A stretch of 64,000 bases of DNA from Certhia americana. Its lineage: Eukaryota > Chordata > Aves > Passeriformes > Certhiidae. The DNA is taken from contig CM031873.1 in the NCBI GenBank assembly GCA_018697195.1, forward strand, positions 4,527,063 through 4,591,062, given 5' to 3'. The position numbers and the translations under genes are program-made. Positions 12,701 through 27,700 of the stretch are shown here, piece by piece; position 1 is the first letter of the stretch, and each line of letters starts with the position of its first letter. The notes under the pieces are model-generated. The model searched no databases and had not been told where the DNA came from. It worked only from the letters and a program-made list of their open reading frames with translations.

Positions 12701-15700
12701 AGAAGCAAGCTGAGCTAAACCTGTTGCTCTTGGCCATGACTAATAGCACCCAACTGTGTTAGGTGGGAGGCACCTTTAGGGTGGTGCAGGTACCTTCTCC
12801 ATGGGGAAACTCACTTAGAGAATAGACAGAGTGTGTGGAGCACATCAGTCAATCCAGTCCTGGTTTTATTGCTTGCTATATTTTCACCATCCATTAGAGG
12901 GGTTTTAGACCAGGAGACAATATGATCCACAGAAATCACAGGTGTTGGGTTGTATCATGTCTCAAAGCTGCTGTCATGTTGGCTGCTGATAAAGGAAAAA
13001 TTAATTCTGAAATGCACAGTGTCGGGCAAGGAATTTGTTTCTGGAGGGTTTTTTGGTTCTGACTAACAAACAGTCTAAAACACAGGGCCTGAACTGCAAA
13101 ACACAGTCAGAGGATGGTATGGGGGTGCTTGGTTTAGTTTACTCTGGAGGAAAAGCAGGGCAGGTGGCTGTGCTGTAGCCTGAAGAAGCTGTGGGTTTGT
13201 TGAGCAGGTGCCACTTCTGTGCAGGCCTCACTCATCCTACAGCTCCAATCATGCTGGCAGCAGCTGATGTGAAGCCAGTGTGGTTCTGGCCAACCCTTTT
13301 CAGGTGAGAGTGATGGTACAGCTCTGCTGGGCTCTTTCCTGGCAGCCTGTGCAGGCAACAAGTTTAGCTGCAGTCTGCTGTGAAGAGCTGAGGCTGGGAA
13401 AAGCTCCCTTTGCTTCCCAGTCCTTCTGGAAAGGAATGGGAGTGATATGTGGAGCAGCTGGAGGGAATGAGCCTCTGCTGCTTGGGGCAGGTCCCATTCT
13501 CCTGATCCCATTGCCTGGGGAGCCTGGGAGCTTCAGGGCACTGGGCTGCTGTGTTGTGAGGAGAGAGCTAGCAGCAGGCAGGTGGAAAGTAAGCCAGCCA
13601 AAAGGGCTGAGCAGTCTGTCCAGGAATTACTCTGGACTGTCTTTGCTCCAGCTGCCAGTCCTCAAGATGAAACTGAGTGAGTTGAGCACCAACAAACTCC
13701 TGAACTCCCACAAGGGCTGCCCAGGGCTCTGAGTGAAAGCTTTGACTAAACATTTCCCGTGGTTGAAAGAGCAGAACTGAGCAAACAAATCCACTTCTTG
13801 CAGGGTATAAGCCCTTTGAGTGTTGTGCTCAAGTCCTGCTGGAGCAGAGACCTTGATGTTTGAGATAAGGACAAGCTCATACCAGGTCATATGTCATGCT
13901 AGCCCTCGGTCAGCTTTGATAATGGACTTGTGGTCTTTAATAAATAAGAATATTGATTGTCCCAGCTGTCAGGAGGCCAGGGCAGCTGCTGCTTTTGACA
14001 GTGTTTGGGTTAGCAGCCCTTACTTGCAGGCCTCCACCATATGTGTGAGCAACGTGCACATTGTGTGCTCCCTGCCAGGCTGTCCCCAGAAGGCTTCTGA
14101 CAGCATGCCTTCCTTTCCTGGGGACACAAAGATTAAAACTTTGTTTAAAAAGTGAGGAAGATAATGGCAGACCATCTTATAATTAGACCAACTGTAAATT
14201 ACCTGGCTGCAAACTTTGAAATTTGACCACAGGTGCCAGATTTTTTCTTTCAGTATGACACAAAATAAAGACCATTTACAATGTCCTGCAAAATTACGTG
14301 AGTTAGTCACAACAACTTTAAAGAATTTCTGTTTTGTTGCTGATCTACCCCTGCCTTTGGCTGACTCAAGCCAATACCTGCATGGTGATCTTGTGGAGCT
14401 GGGAGCCAGGCAGATTTTAAAGCAAGTAAATACTAATCACTGGATATAGTATGGTCTCATATGACCTGGTGCAGGAGTCTCTGCTTTAGCAGTTATTTCA
14501 GATTCTAACTGGGAAAAAAACACTACAGGTCTGTAATAGTGATCTCACTTTCAGAGCTCACTACTTCTCATAGTGTTGTGTGAAGTGCCCCTGCAGAACA
14601 AAGGCCTGAATGGTATAAGGGGGTTTAGTCTTAAAGTTTATTTGTCTCTGAACTTAGGAGTTGTACACAAAACCCATACATTTCTCTGAAGGACCTTCCC
14701 TAGGTAACAAACGTTTCTTCCCTTTTGTGTTTTCAGGACAGTCAGTGTGGAACTGTAATTGACGTCAACATCGAGTGTGCTGTGAAGCTGGTGGGAACCA
14801 ACTGCATCCTTTACCCTGTAAACAGCAAAGATCTGCAGCATATCTGGGTGAGAACACAGCCAAAATACACGTGGGAGCCAGGGCCTGGTGGTTTGAGGGA
14901 TGCTGCCATGCTTCAAGTCTCTCTTGAAGGCAAAGCATCCATGTTGTGCAAGATGCATCTGCAGTTCGGTTTTATTTTAAACTTGCTGCAAGCAACCTCC
15001 CTAGCAGAAGATGATGCAGCATCTCATCTCCCCATCTGTTCTGTGTTTCTCATCACATTTCTGAGACCAAATTGTCTTGAAGGCCTAGACTGACATTAAA
15101 TTGTGTGAGAACTCCTGCACTGAGTGTGGAAAGCTGGTGTGGCAACCTGACCATGGCCCAGAGCTGCTGAGCTGCAGCACCACTGCTGTTTAAACAGGCT
15201 ATAAAAATGCTGAGATGAGTCAGGCATGTTTCTGTTGAGCTGGAACAGTCTCAAACATATCTGTTTCTCTCTTTGAGTGGATAGGCGATTTCCAGAGACC
15301 AGGTGGGGTAGGATTTCATCATTCTTTTTCCTCTGAGATGGAGATAATTTAAGACTGAAGAGCAGGGTTGTCACAACTCATCCCAAGTCACAGCCTGCAG
15401 GAAGATAGTAGGATATGAGCTCCTCTGGGATGAAAAATTAGTCTTGGCAATAAAAATCGGCTCCAGCTACAACAATGATGTACAAAGTTTTGTTTCCTGT
15501 TTTCATCACAGCCTTTCATGTATGGAGACTACATAGCCTATGACTGCTGGCTGGGCAAGGTCTATGACTTGAAGAACCAGGTCATCCTCAAGCTTTCCAA
15601 TGGAGCCAGGTACTTCTCTCCTTCCTGTGGAAGACTGCACCCCCTTGGCTTTCACAATCCTGATCTGTTTCATGAGAACAAGAAACAGTTTGGGCTTCAT

Positions 15701-18700
15701 TTTATAGTGATAAGTTATCTGCTTGCATAATCTTCAGATGTAGAGCAAGAGAATACATCTTTCTCTGAAAACATTGAGATTCATTGACAACACTCTGGAA
15801 AAAGCTGTAGTCTGAAAGGTGACAATTTTTTTCAATCCCAGCAGATCAGTGCTCCAGAACTAAAGCACATTGGTCTTTCAACTGTGCTTCTCCTCTGCAA
15901 AAATAGCTGGTTAAGATGGGTGGTTGTTCCAGACTATTTCTCAGTAGGAGAGCATAACTTCACCAAGCTGCCAGGAGAATTCTTACCTTAAAAAAGGGTC
16001 TGTGAATTGGTGGAGATTTGCAGGCTAGTAGTTTTTATCAAAGATGAAAAAGTATCCCAAGATAGAACAGCTTTCTTTCTCACTGAATTTTTTATAAATG
16101 AAAACACAGTCCAAAGTCTAGAGAAAGATTTAACCAGAGATACTGAAAGAAATACGTGGTGAAATTTCTGCAAAGCCAGCAGAAGGATCTAAATTCTGTT
16201 CCTCTTGCATGTGAGACAGTGGCTTGTGTGCTAACCCTTATGAATTCACTATGTTCACTCTCTTACTGGGGCCTGTCTTATCCAACAAACTCCTGAGGCA
16301 AAGGAACCAGTGGATGGCCAAGAGGCGTATGGGCCTGGCAGCTGGGGAATAACCCATCTGTCTTGTAAATTGAGTGTTGACATTGATGTTTTAAACCCAA
16401 CAATCAAATCCCCAATCCTGCAGCCAGCTCTGAGCCTGTCTAAGAGATGTGAGTAATGTGGGAGCTGTAGCAGATGACTGGTGGATGCATCTGAGAGTTT
16501 GAGTGTTACTGTGCAGTTAACCCAGGCTGGAAAGTTCTTAGGTGTATGTTAAACTAGGACTGAAACATAGCCACACGTCTGTCTGAAATGCCTGCAGTCA
16601 CTGGTGCAATTTAAAACTTTGCTTGGAATCTTATACCAGGTCCTGCTTAGCTATGTAAAGTGGGATACTGCTTGCAAAACTTCTTAATGAACAATTTGAA
16701 ATGCCACCAGAACTTTGGAAATGAAGCTGTTACTGAAGGAAATATGCCCAAATTGCCTTTAGGGTCCCAGCGTGGTGTGAGTACCAAATGGGACCTTTGC
16801 AGCAGACAGATCTTGTCCAGCACCCAGCCCTTTACTTAGCTTGGTTTTTTTACATGTTGAATGGGACCTTTAGATACTTTTAATGCTTTTACAGCTTGTC
16901 TGTAACCACTTTTTCTCTGGATCATAGAAGCTCAGTGATACGCTGCTGGGTACAGACATGCTCAGGCAGTGTCAGTTCCTTGTGTACTGTTTGGTTTTGG
17001 GGTGGATGGCTCTGGAAATGTGACCATGTGTTTACTGTCTACTTTCCAGGTGTTCCATGAGCACGGAAGATGGAGCCAAGCTGTACGATGTTTGTCCCCA
17101 CGTCAGTGACTCGGTGAGTTGTTGGCTCTCCCGAGAGTCCTTTCGATCAACTTTGTCTTGGAAGTTTTTTGTGCAGGAAGGAGAGAGAAGGGAAAATTCA
17201 TAGGCATTTATTAATCCTAAGAATGTATCACTTACAGGTACAGTTTAAAGGTAGTGTTAGTAATGATCAGGGTTTGGGGAGGTATTACAATTGATACGTC
17301 CAACTGGTTTCTTTGTAAACAACTTGTGTAACAGGCTGTCAGATGGCTGGTGTCAAGGCAGTTCACTCGCTGCTGCTTCTATCTGCACGTGCTTCTAAAG
17401 GCTCTTACTCCATTTACTGCTTTTAAAAACGGTTCCTCTTCTGGAAAAAGGTATTTTGTTTAACAGGTGTTCTGCTAGAAGCAGGTTTTCAGGTCATGTA
17501 AAATGTCTCTTGTTACTGCAGTCCATGGTGTTTTTTGAACGGAGACCTGCCACCATACTGGCATTTTCCAAATCACATGGGAGGGTAGGTTTTGCTGGCT
17601 TTGGGGTGAAACAGTTTGCTGTGTGATGGGATCTAACCACTCTCACCTTCAAAGGCTGATGACAGCTTGCTTGTTCTTCCAAAGGGCCTTGCTGCACTCC
17701 TGGCAGCAGTGTTGGGAGATGACAGAAGATGACGTGTGATTCTTAGGAACTAGCAAAGCACTGAGCTCTTATCCTTCCCAGCCTTCAAAGCAAAGGTCCC
17801 TTTGATCTAAAATTGCACTTCTGCTAAAACTTGATGCCAGCTTGTTGAAGAGCAAATGGAATATCAGTTCAATAGGATATGCTGCTGTGGTTTTCTGGTT
17901 CCGTTCAGAAAAGGAGTGGCCTATCACTCAGTGTTCTCCAATACCTCAGTCTCTGCTACTTTGGGTTGTGCAGTGTGTTTTCTGCTCACTAAATGGATGT
18001 TGTAGCAACATTCAGCTTCTGGTTACCCAATTTTGAGATGGCTTGTTTTGAATCAGGCTGACTTTAAAGTGTACAGAGTCCTCTGGGAGTCACAATTTGG
18101 ACTGAATCACAGGCTGTCTCCAGTACTACTCTTGATCCTATGCTTAGAATTGCTGTGTGTTACATGCTTACCTGACTTAGATCTTGTCACACTGCTCTTA
18201 TCCCTTCCGACAAATTACCAGACTTGATGCAATTTTGTGCTTAGTGTTTTATCTACCCTAAACTGCTCTGTCCGCCCCCACGCTCTGAATCTCAGTATCA
18301 GTGGGAAGGAGCTCTAGGAAAGCAATTGTTGTGTTTACTGTCCTGTTTTTGTTTTCAAAGAACTGTCATATTTAACTAAGCCACCTGAGACAGGACTAAA
18401 ACTTACACACTTAATTTGACAAACAGAGGAGTGAAGGCACACATCCTCTGCCTCTGAAAGATGTAGGTGCTTGAATTAGAGCATGGAAAAGAGGGAGATG
18501 TCCTTTCCAGCTGACCTTGGCTACGTTGTTACTGAGAACCTCTGTGTTGGAAATATGTGTCTTTTGTTTCTTAAAAGTACCTTTGCTTTTCCTGCACCAA
18601 GTTGTGGTCCTGTTTGGATGTGTGACAGAGCAGGTTGCTATAGGAACTGTTGGGCTGCCTTCAGGAGAGGACGAGCTACAGGAGATAGATCTTGCAGACT

Positions 18701-21700
18701 TTACCTTTATAGTTAATTTTACTGATCACAGAAGTTGGAAAGGAAATGCTGGAATATTAAATCTTAGAGTCCTCTATGCTGTTTTTCTCCCTTTCATTTC
18801 TCCCACAGGGTCTCTTCTTTGATGATTCATATGGGTTTTATCCTGGACAAGTCCTCATCGGACCATCTAAAGTGTTCTCCAGTGTGCAGTGGCTCTCGGG
18901 TGTGAAGCCTGTTCTGAGCACAAAGAGCAAGTTCAGAGTGGTGGTGGAAGAGGTAAGGACAGACACCCTGACACATGGCCACCTTCTGCCTTGCATGGTC
19001 CCTGGCTGGCTGTTTGGAGCAGAGTCAGCTTGCCATGGTAACCTCCCAAGAGCAAGTGTGCTGTGGCTGTGGTGTTCTGAGGTGACAAATTTCTTATTGG
19101 GGACTGGCAGGACTTCTGAGTGTCCTAGCAAGGGTCCCTGCTGGCACCCTGTAAAGTGATATCTTGTCAGCACACTCAGAGGACAGTACTGCTGATCATT
19201 AGGGCAGTAGGAGCACATCTTCTATTGAAACTTAATATTGCATGCTGTCCAAAAAGGGAGAAATATTGCTGACTCTTTGCTTAAAGGAGCAGCAGTTCCA
19301 AGTCCATTAGCATTTCTCTTTGTGACATTGGACTGCTGATTTATATGTACCATAACTTCCTTCCTAAGCCACTTGTCTTCCCTTGAAGTTAAAAGCTGTA
19401 GAATTTCTGTTGTCAGGGGTCAGGCTATGGGAGCACTGATTGTCCTGGATATGGTGAAACTGCACTTGCCCATATTAAATGCTAAAAGCAGGTTTGCTGC
19501 TTTCCTGCATGTAAACTTGCAGATCTGAGACACTCGTCTGGGAAAGTCTCTGAAATGTTAAATTGCCTTTTCTATCACTACATTGTAGGTACAGGTGGTA
19601 GAGCTAAAGGTTACTTGGATCACTAAAAGCTTCTGTCCTGGAGGTACGGACAGTGTGAGCCCTCCTCCCTCGATCATCAGCCAGGAGAAGCTGCCCAGGT
19701 GAGATCCCTTGAAAACCCCTTTTCACTGCCAGCACTCAGGCCCTGCAGACTGTGGGTGGCAGGCCTACCGAGTGAAGAGACACAATGCTGCGTTTCCAGT
19801 GGTTGTTTTTTTCCATGTTGCATGCCTGCACATCCCAGAGCTTCAAAAATGAGAGAGCAAATTAGTTTAGCAGACACTTGAGTTACCAGCATGAAGGCAA
19901 GCATCCTGCTAATGCCAAGTTCTCTCCAGATGACAGGTGTACAGAGTAGTGTCTGGCAGCAGTTTTCCTTCTTCCCTTGTCCTTTGACTCCTGCCTGGAG
20001 CAGACTGCAGCTCTGTGTGTGTCAGGGGTGGGGTGGGGTGGGGCTCAGGGGTGTGGCTGCAGCCTGGGCTGGTGCTGAGGCAGTAACTGGTGCCCTCTGC
20101 AGGCTGCAGCTGCAGGAATGGGCTGAGAAAGCTCAAAAGACAAGTCAGATCAACAGCAGCACTGTCTGATGTGTCCTGCCTGGAGCTCATCTGCTGGAGG
20201 AGAGCAGCTCTCATATTACAGTGAAAAACCCCAAATGTTTCTTGGCAACTCTCTCTGGGGGAAAGGGGGAGCTGCAGGGAGAGGAGTGACTCGTGTACCA
20301 CCCAAACCCTTTGTATCCCCACCCAGTCCCTAGTGAGAGTCACACTTCTCCTTTAGAATTGTGTGCCTGGAAATGATTTTGTGGTGCTCTGCCACTCCTG
20401 AAGCAGCACTGCTGGTATGAGGCCATGCCAGCCTTGTGAGGGCCCTGGGCAGTGCTGGGTTCTGTTACTGTTCTGTGCTCATGGCTCTCCTGTTCTGCCA
20501 GGGTAAAGCGTCTGGGGTGCTTTGACCATGCCCAAAGGCAGCTTGGGGAAAGGTGCCTCTACGTGTTCCCAGACAAAGTGGAACCTGCAAAAATCACCTG
20601 TGAATGTCCAGAGAGGAACTGTGTCCTGGGTGAAGGATCAGTTGCCAAAAAGGTGAGTTGAGGGATCGAGGGAGGCGTTGAATTCTCTAGACATTTGTGG
20701 TGACTGTGGCTTTTAAAGCAGAGATCTTCCTGGTAGTCATGTGGTCTGAAATGTGACTCCTGAGGTGGTTGTGAAGAGTAATGGCTTGTTGCCAGCAGGG
20801 AAGTGACCTTGTGGAGCAGCCTGACTGCTCTGGGTGAAGCATGCAGCTAATACCTTAGCATTCTCATGGGGTTGAAATGTTCAGTTAAATCCTTGCTACA
20901 GTGAAACAAGGAAGTTGTTTTTGCTTCCTAGGCCAAGTGAATCGTGCTATGGTCTGTACTTGCTGGCTGTAGAGCCATGGTGTTCCTAGAATAACAGGAT
21001 GTCATCAGTGTGTACATGGTGACCTCTCTGCATGTCTGTGCCTGTTACATGGATTAACTTGTGCAGCTTCTTGTGACCTTCCATAACAAAAAAGTTCAAA
21101 ACATACTTAAAATAAGCTGAAGGAGCAAAGCTCACTTTACTTGGGCTTAGTGTGGTGCTGCTCCTGAGCACAGCAGTGTGAGATGCTGGTTTGCAGAGTA
21201 GTCTGGTGCAGGTGAAATTTGCAGAGCCCCATGGGTGCTGTTTTTCCCTGCACAAAGCTTGAGCATTCCCCAGACTGGCTGGCAGCCTGTGAGTATCCAG
21301 GCACAGGTCTGACCCATGTCTGCTCTCTCCAGGTGAGACGGCTGCTGAAGAAGCAGATCGTGAAGATCATGTCATGCTCCCCGGAGTCTCAGGGCACCAG
21401 TGAAGCCCCTGACAAAGAGTCTGCTGCAGCTGCTGACCAAAAATCAGAAGAGCTTAAGCCTGAATCCAAGTGCGAGCTGGACGACTCTTCCAACAGTGCA
21501 CCAAGTCCTGGGGAGAGAAAGGAGGAGCAGCCTGAAGAAACGGGGAAGGAGAAAGGGGGAGCAGCAGCACGGCAGCAGCAGCCTCCCTTTCTCCTGAAGG
21601 ATGAAGGGCTGCCTGACTACCGCCTTCAGTCCATGGAACAGGATGCTGACGATGAGGCAGCTGATGACACTGATGACACCAGTTCTGTCACCTCTTCTGC

Positions 21701-24700
21701 TAGCTCCACTGCCTCATCCCAGAGTGGCAGCGGCACCTGCCGCAAGAAGAGCATCCCTCTTTCCATCAAGAACTTGAAGCGGAAGCACAAGAAGAAGAAG
21801 ACCAAGGTTTCACGGGAGTTTAAGCCAGGAGACAGGTGAGCTGGATTTCCACACCCACGTGTAATTGCCAAAATCTCCCTTACCCAAGTGCTCAGCTGTA
21901 AAGCACCACCTGAACTCGGGTGCAGGATGATGGGGAGTTTGGGCACGGCTTGGTAATAACTGACAGCAATTATCTTGTGATGACTGTGCAGTGGCCTGTG
22001 TGGAATCAGCTTGGTCTCAATCCATCTTCTGATGAAACTGGGGCCATGTGACCTGACACTGATGCTATTCCATTTCAGCTGTGCCTCGGGGCATCGACAG
22101 CGTATCTGTGCTGTGCCTAGACTGTGTGTACAGGGAAAGAGGTGAATAAAGATCACACAGCTTAAACATTACACTAATTGGTTACCTTATTGGCAGCTTC
22201 TACAGAGAAGCTGAGGACAGACCACGCTAGGAATGGACAGCTTATCCTAGAGAGCTGTCTCCAGAGCACAATGGAGTTCTGAGCTGGCATGGTCTCTGTT
22301 ATCCTCACCCTGCTCTGCAGAGATCTGCAATTTTTGCCAGCAGCATACTTCTTAATATTAGAATTTTTTAATGAACTAATTGCAGTTGCTCCTTAAGAGC
22401 CTTTGGGGAATTGATTTCAGTAGCTTGGGGGAGGGAGCACTGCATGTATCTTCCCATTTCTAGATAAAACCAGATCTCAGCAGCTTTTACCTTTGACTTA
22501 GGAATGTTTAAATTGTTTTCATGGGATGCAAGGACATCTGACAAGTGATCTGCCTGTCTGCTGGCTTCCCTGGGCTGCTTAGTTGTGTACAGATTCTGCA
22601 TCAACTGGTACAAGAGAATATGTGAGAATTCTCCCATGAAGGTGACATTATCAGAGATTATTCAAGAGATCCAGCAGTTTGAGAATGTCATGAACTTCAT
22701 TCACATTTTTTGTAGGTATTTAGCCTTGCCACTGAGTGGTTCTTGTCCTTGTGAGTTCTGGACAAATTAGATTTGAAGGTCACAAAGCCCAGCAGAGCAG
22801 TATCCAAGTGTGAGAAAAAAGGGGAGTGTGTGATAGAGTTCCTGGGAACAGATTCTCAGTTCACTCTTCATGTCTCACTCCCCCGCTGAGTGTCTCTGTT
22901 TAATGAAGGTTTTGCTAAGGAGAGCTTAGCTGGGGCACCTGGTGGCTCCCTGCACTATACAGCAGTGGGGAGAAATCCCTGTGGCTGACCCAAGGACTTC
23001 CAGTGCTGCATCAGGGCAGCTCCATACAAGGAGGTGCAGAGACAACCATGACACAGAGAGTAGGAGATAGAGGCATTTTCAGCACAGGCTGAGAACCCCC
23101 AGCTGATGCTGTGGAGGGTACATGTGGCAGCTGGGCACAGCTCAGGGTGAGGGGCCAGTGCTGTTGAATATTCCTCTGGGGTGCTGAGACCATTAGAGAT
23201 GTTCTGCCAGGCACTGCTGAGAAATTCCAAGTGCTTGGGCTGCCTGCACTTGGTCACCACATGTGATGTGTCAGCTCCTGGGCAGTCTGGCTGCAGGGGC
23301 CAGCTCAGCATGTGGCTTTGCCATCAGTGACTGATCTGCTGCAGCTCTCTCTGCAGCACACAGACCGCTGGATATCTTTTAATGAGGGTATACAGGGATT
23401 TTCATTAACATCAAGTCTTGGGTTTTGTTTGAAGCCATTGATGCAGACAAGAGTGCCTCATTTCTTTGCACAGCCTTTCCACTCTCATCCTCAGCTGCGC
23501 ATTTCCTATGTCCCCCAGAAACCATCTTGTTGCACATTACACACACACTTGGCCTGTTACAGATCTCTTATAATTTCTGCTGTTGAATGCTGGCCCTACT
23601 AAAAACTTCATCCTGTTTCCACTTAAAAATATTTCTCTGGCATTCCTAAAAACAGGGCTGGGAGCAAACAGCTGTATTTGCCTGTTGTATATTCTTTCTG
23701 ATTTGGTTCTGAAACCAGCATAAATCCAGCACTTGTGTTATTCTGGAAGGCCCGGCCAGCAAGGTAGAGGGAAGATTTAAAGCAAATGTGGGATTTGGTT
23801 TCTTCTGTGCTGTAGGAGAGATGAAATTAGTGGAGGGCTCATTAGAAGAGTGTCCAGCTAGGCTGTCCCTCCTACCCCAAGCATTTTGCCTCCTCAAGCA
23901 TCCCTGTCAAGCCCCACAGCAGAGAACCAGCATGTTGTCCACTGTGGCATGTTCGAGTTTAATTTCTGAGCTACAGAGGCACACATGTGTTTGAACAGCT
24001 GAGAAGGACATTTTTCTCTTTTAACCAAAAGATGCTTTACCTACATTAAGTGTGTTCCCTTCTTTTCTTTTTTTTTTTTTGTTTTTTTTTTCTTTCTGGA
24101 AGGGCTGTAATGATTTATCTTTCCAGTCATGTGTTCTTCTAGTTTCAAAGACTCCTCAGAGCTCTCAGGCTGGAAGGTGCTCCAGTAGAGAAGATCTTCA
24201 GTTTGAAACTATTTGAAGCTCCTTTCATGCCTTTGTCAGGGGCAGGAAGTGGGTTCTGGTAGATGTTAATTTGCCTCCATAGGAATAAAAGTGCACTGGC
24301 AGGAGCTCCCTGGAAAGTCAGCAGTGTAATACCTGCAGGGGTTGAGAACCCATCAAAACAAACCCTGCTGTGTAGCTGCATCCATGGGCTCTACATGGGG
24401 TTTCCTGACTTGCTTCCCAGCCTGCTGAGCCAAGTACCTTTGTGTTGCTGAGGTCCATCTTGATCCCTGATGTTCCCTTTGGTAACTCATTGCCTTTTTG
24501 TGCTTGCCAGGGTTGCTGTGGAGGTGGTGACCACGATGACTTCAGCTGATGTGATGTGGCAGGATGGCACCGTGGAGACAAACATCCGCTCCAATGAGCT
24601 GATTCCTGTCCATCATCTCGACAACAACGAGTTCTGCCCCGGCGATTTTGTGGTGGACAAAAGAGGTATTGAGTGTCAGAACAATGCTCTTGATTGCAAA

Positions 24701-27700
24701 GTATTGTTCAGTTTGGATCCCTTAATTTGCTCTGTAGCTGTTAGTGCTCACTTGATGTGGGCATCTGACAGGGACAACAGTAATTCAGCTGACTTGGTGG
24801 GAATGACAGCAGAGAACCATTATTTACATACCAAAGGTGAACTATGACAACAGGAAGGATGTGGAAAGAATAAATACCCAGGAGCCAAATGAGGATTTTC
24901 AGTATTTCTGCAGAGCAGGGGTTGCCCATCTTGAAAGGGCCAACAGCTCTGAGCTCTGTCCCAGAGTGAGGGGAGAAATAAATAGCTTACCTCAGGCTGT
25001 TTTCTCTGTATGGCTGATCTGTCATGACCCTCATGTTTTCTTCATGGAGAGTTTTGGGATCCAGAGGCAACTTCTTGAATCCCTTTTCTTCACCAAACCA
25101 ATTGGTGATACTAGTGAGGGCCACGGGACAAGTCCAAGGAGACTTACAGCTTTTGAATATGAAGTATTGATGACATCCTTTTCTAGCAAGGGTAGACCCT
25201 CAGCAATGGGGACCAGAAGACACTGAGTCTGGGAAGCAGGAAAGCTGGCTTAGCATTAATAGAGGCTGTTTTATGTGGCTATCTCTGATGAGTAATAGTC
25301 TGACTGGTCTTCTGGGTTACATGTAGTCTGTGGAAACTAAAGCTACCTGTCAGCTCCAGCTCTACCATTCTAGTTTGGCAGCAATTTTCACTGTGTAGGA
25401 AGAAGTGTTTTTCCTCATGCCATTCAAAAGTGGAAGGCTTCAGCCATGAGAGCCCAGGAGCTGTGACAGCCTCTGTCACTGAGCAAAATCTGTGCTCCTT
25501 TGCCTGATTTGTCTGTTTTCTTCCCTACCATTGTGACCAAAAGCTCAGAGCTCCCAGGACCCTGGGCTGTATGGAGTGGTGCAGTCTGGGGACCACATCG
25601 GCCGTACCTGTGTGGTGAAGTGGTTCAAGCTGAAACCCAGTGGAGATGATGTGGAGGTAAGTGCAGGAGCCAGTGCCTTCTGCAACCAGCTAAGAGAAAG
25701 CAGCCACAAAATAACATAAACCTCACAATAAAACACAGATAAGCCTGGAAATCAGCTCTGCATTGATTGTGTCCTTGAGGAAGGGAACAGTACTTATGGG
25801 CCTGGGAGACTTAGCTAGAGGTGATGTCACTTCATATTTGTAGATGCCTGTGAGACAGCAAAGACCAGGCAGATAATTTACATCCCATGGTATCATCAGG
25901 TTCTCGTATGGGTAAAGATTTTTGCTCAAGTTGTCACAGACAATTGATTTCTTGAGTTCACTATAAGAATTTTTCCTCCCCATGTCTTTTCGTGGTTCAG
26001 AGAAAGAGGATCAATCTACTGCACATTGTTGTGCTTGCCTCTGCCAGGTACTATTGTCTGTAGTTACCCTGATGCCTTTTTCTTGGGATTTGTAGGAATG
26101 CTGTATTTTCCAGGGTCTTGATAAACTGCAGTCTAGTTGGAGATGGGAGAGGACTTCGACACTGTTTTGTCTTAGCCAACACGATGTCATAATTGAGCAG
26201 GGCCCTTCACATGTGGAAGCAGAACATGCGTCTGACCTGGGGTTGTGCTCCACTTATTTATCATAATTTGTGAGCTCCTAGCTCTCTTTCTCCATGAGAA
26301 ATCAAAGGAATGATGTTTCCCATTAAATGGCAAGGTTTTTTGTCATATACTTCCTGTTGCCTTGGATAATTTCAGAAGTAAACTCTTGCGCTTTGGGCCC
26401 CAGTGAACTGCTTTGAGAAATCTGGGTGTTCAGTAGGGAGTAAAACACTGTGGTTGCCTGTCTCCTCGTTTTGGGACATAAAAGTGATATAAAAGTGAGG
26501 GTGAGCAGATGAGACAGAATGTCTGCTTCCGTTCATTGTTGTGCAGTGATCCACCTGCTACTGGATGAGGTGACAAGAGAGGGACAGCAGCAGCCCCTGC
26601 ACAGGCTGTTGGAGCAGCTGAAAAGGGACAAAATAAAACACAAAGTTCTTTGGAGTGCTGAGGGTGTGTTCTGGGGGTCAGTGCAGCCTCCTGGGACTGA
26701 CATTTTACACTGTGTGTCGGTGCAGCTGATCGGGGAGGAGGAGGATGTGAGCGTGTACGACATCGCCGATCACCCGGATTTTCGCTTCCGCACCACCGAC
26801 ATCGTCATCCGCATCGGCAACTCCGATGGAGCCACGGCCAAGGAGGATGAGGTGAGTCCTGGGCACAGTGGTGTGACCACACTGCTACCAGGTATTGCCT
26901 GGAAAAGTTGATAGGAAGGCTTTAGGCCCCACATCCTAAACTCCCTAGCTTCCTGCAGTCCCGTGCTGTCATGAGTAACACATCAGATCTCTGTCTGGTG
27001 GAGATGAAACCTTGAAATCCTTTGACCTTGATGACAAGTCTGCAGCAGAGCAAGAGTGAAGAACTGAGCATATGCCTGAGGGCTTTTCATAAAACTCTTG
27101 TTTAGGATTTCAGAGTAACTTGTAATAAAAGGATGTTCTGTGGGCTCCTGAACAACCATGAGGTGGATTTGTCATGAAACCAGTTTCACCTAGCAACAGA
27201 AGACTGGGATTCAGCTATGGTGGCTGAGCAATGTTCATGTTAATTTTGTTGAGCTGATTGATCTCCTTGGGGGGAAGAAGGAACAATTTATACTGGTAGA
27301 GGAAACACCCTGGAGAGACTTCCAGCTTTTGAGCCTGCTGTCCTAAAAAAGTGTTAAAAGGTGTAGTGTGGCTCTTACAGCATGAAACACATCCCAGCCT
27401 GCTCAGCTGACCTAAATAACCTGCTGCAGGGCAAGGTGCTCCTTGCCTGCACACCCTGCACAACTGTGGCTTGTTTGTTCATGCCTTTGCTCTCTGGGGG
27501 AGCCCCTGGTGTTGGGTGTTGGGGGGAGCTGAGGGCACCCCACTAGAGGGCACCCCCATTCCATGGAGGAGCTGTCCCTCGCTGACACTGAAAGGCCACT
27601 GGTCCTATCAAAGATCAGGATCTCCTGCCAGACCAGCCCTCCTGCTCCTTGTGGAGAGGAGTTCTCCCCACCTCCATGGCAGAGTTGTGTAGTTTCTGTA

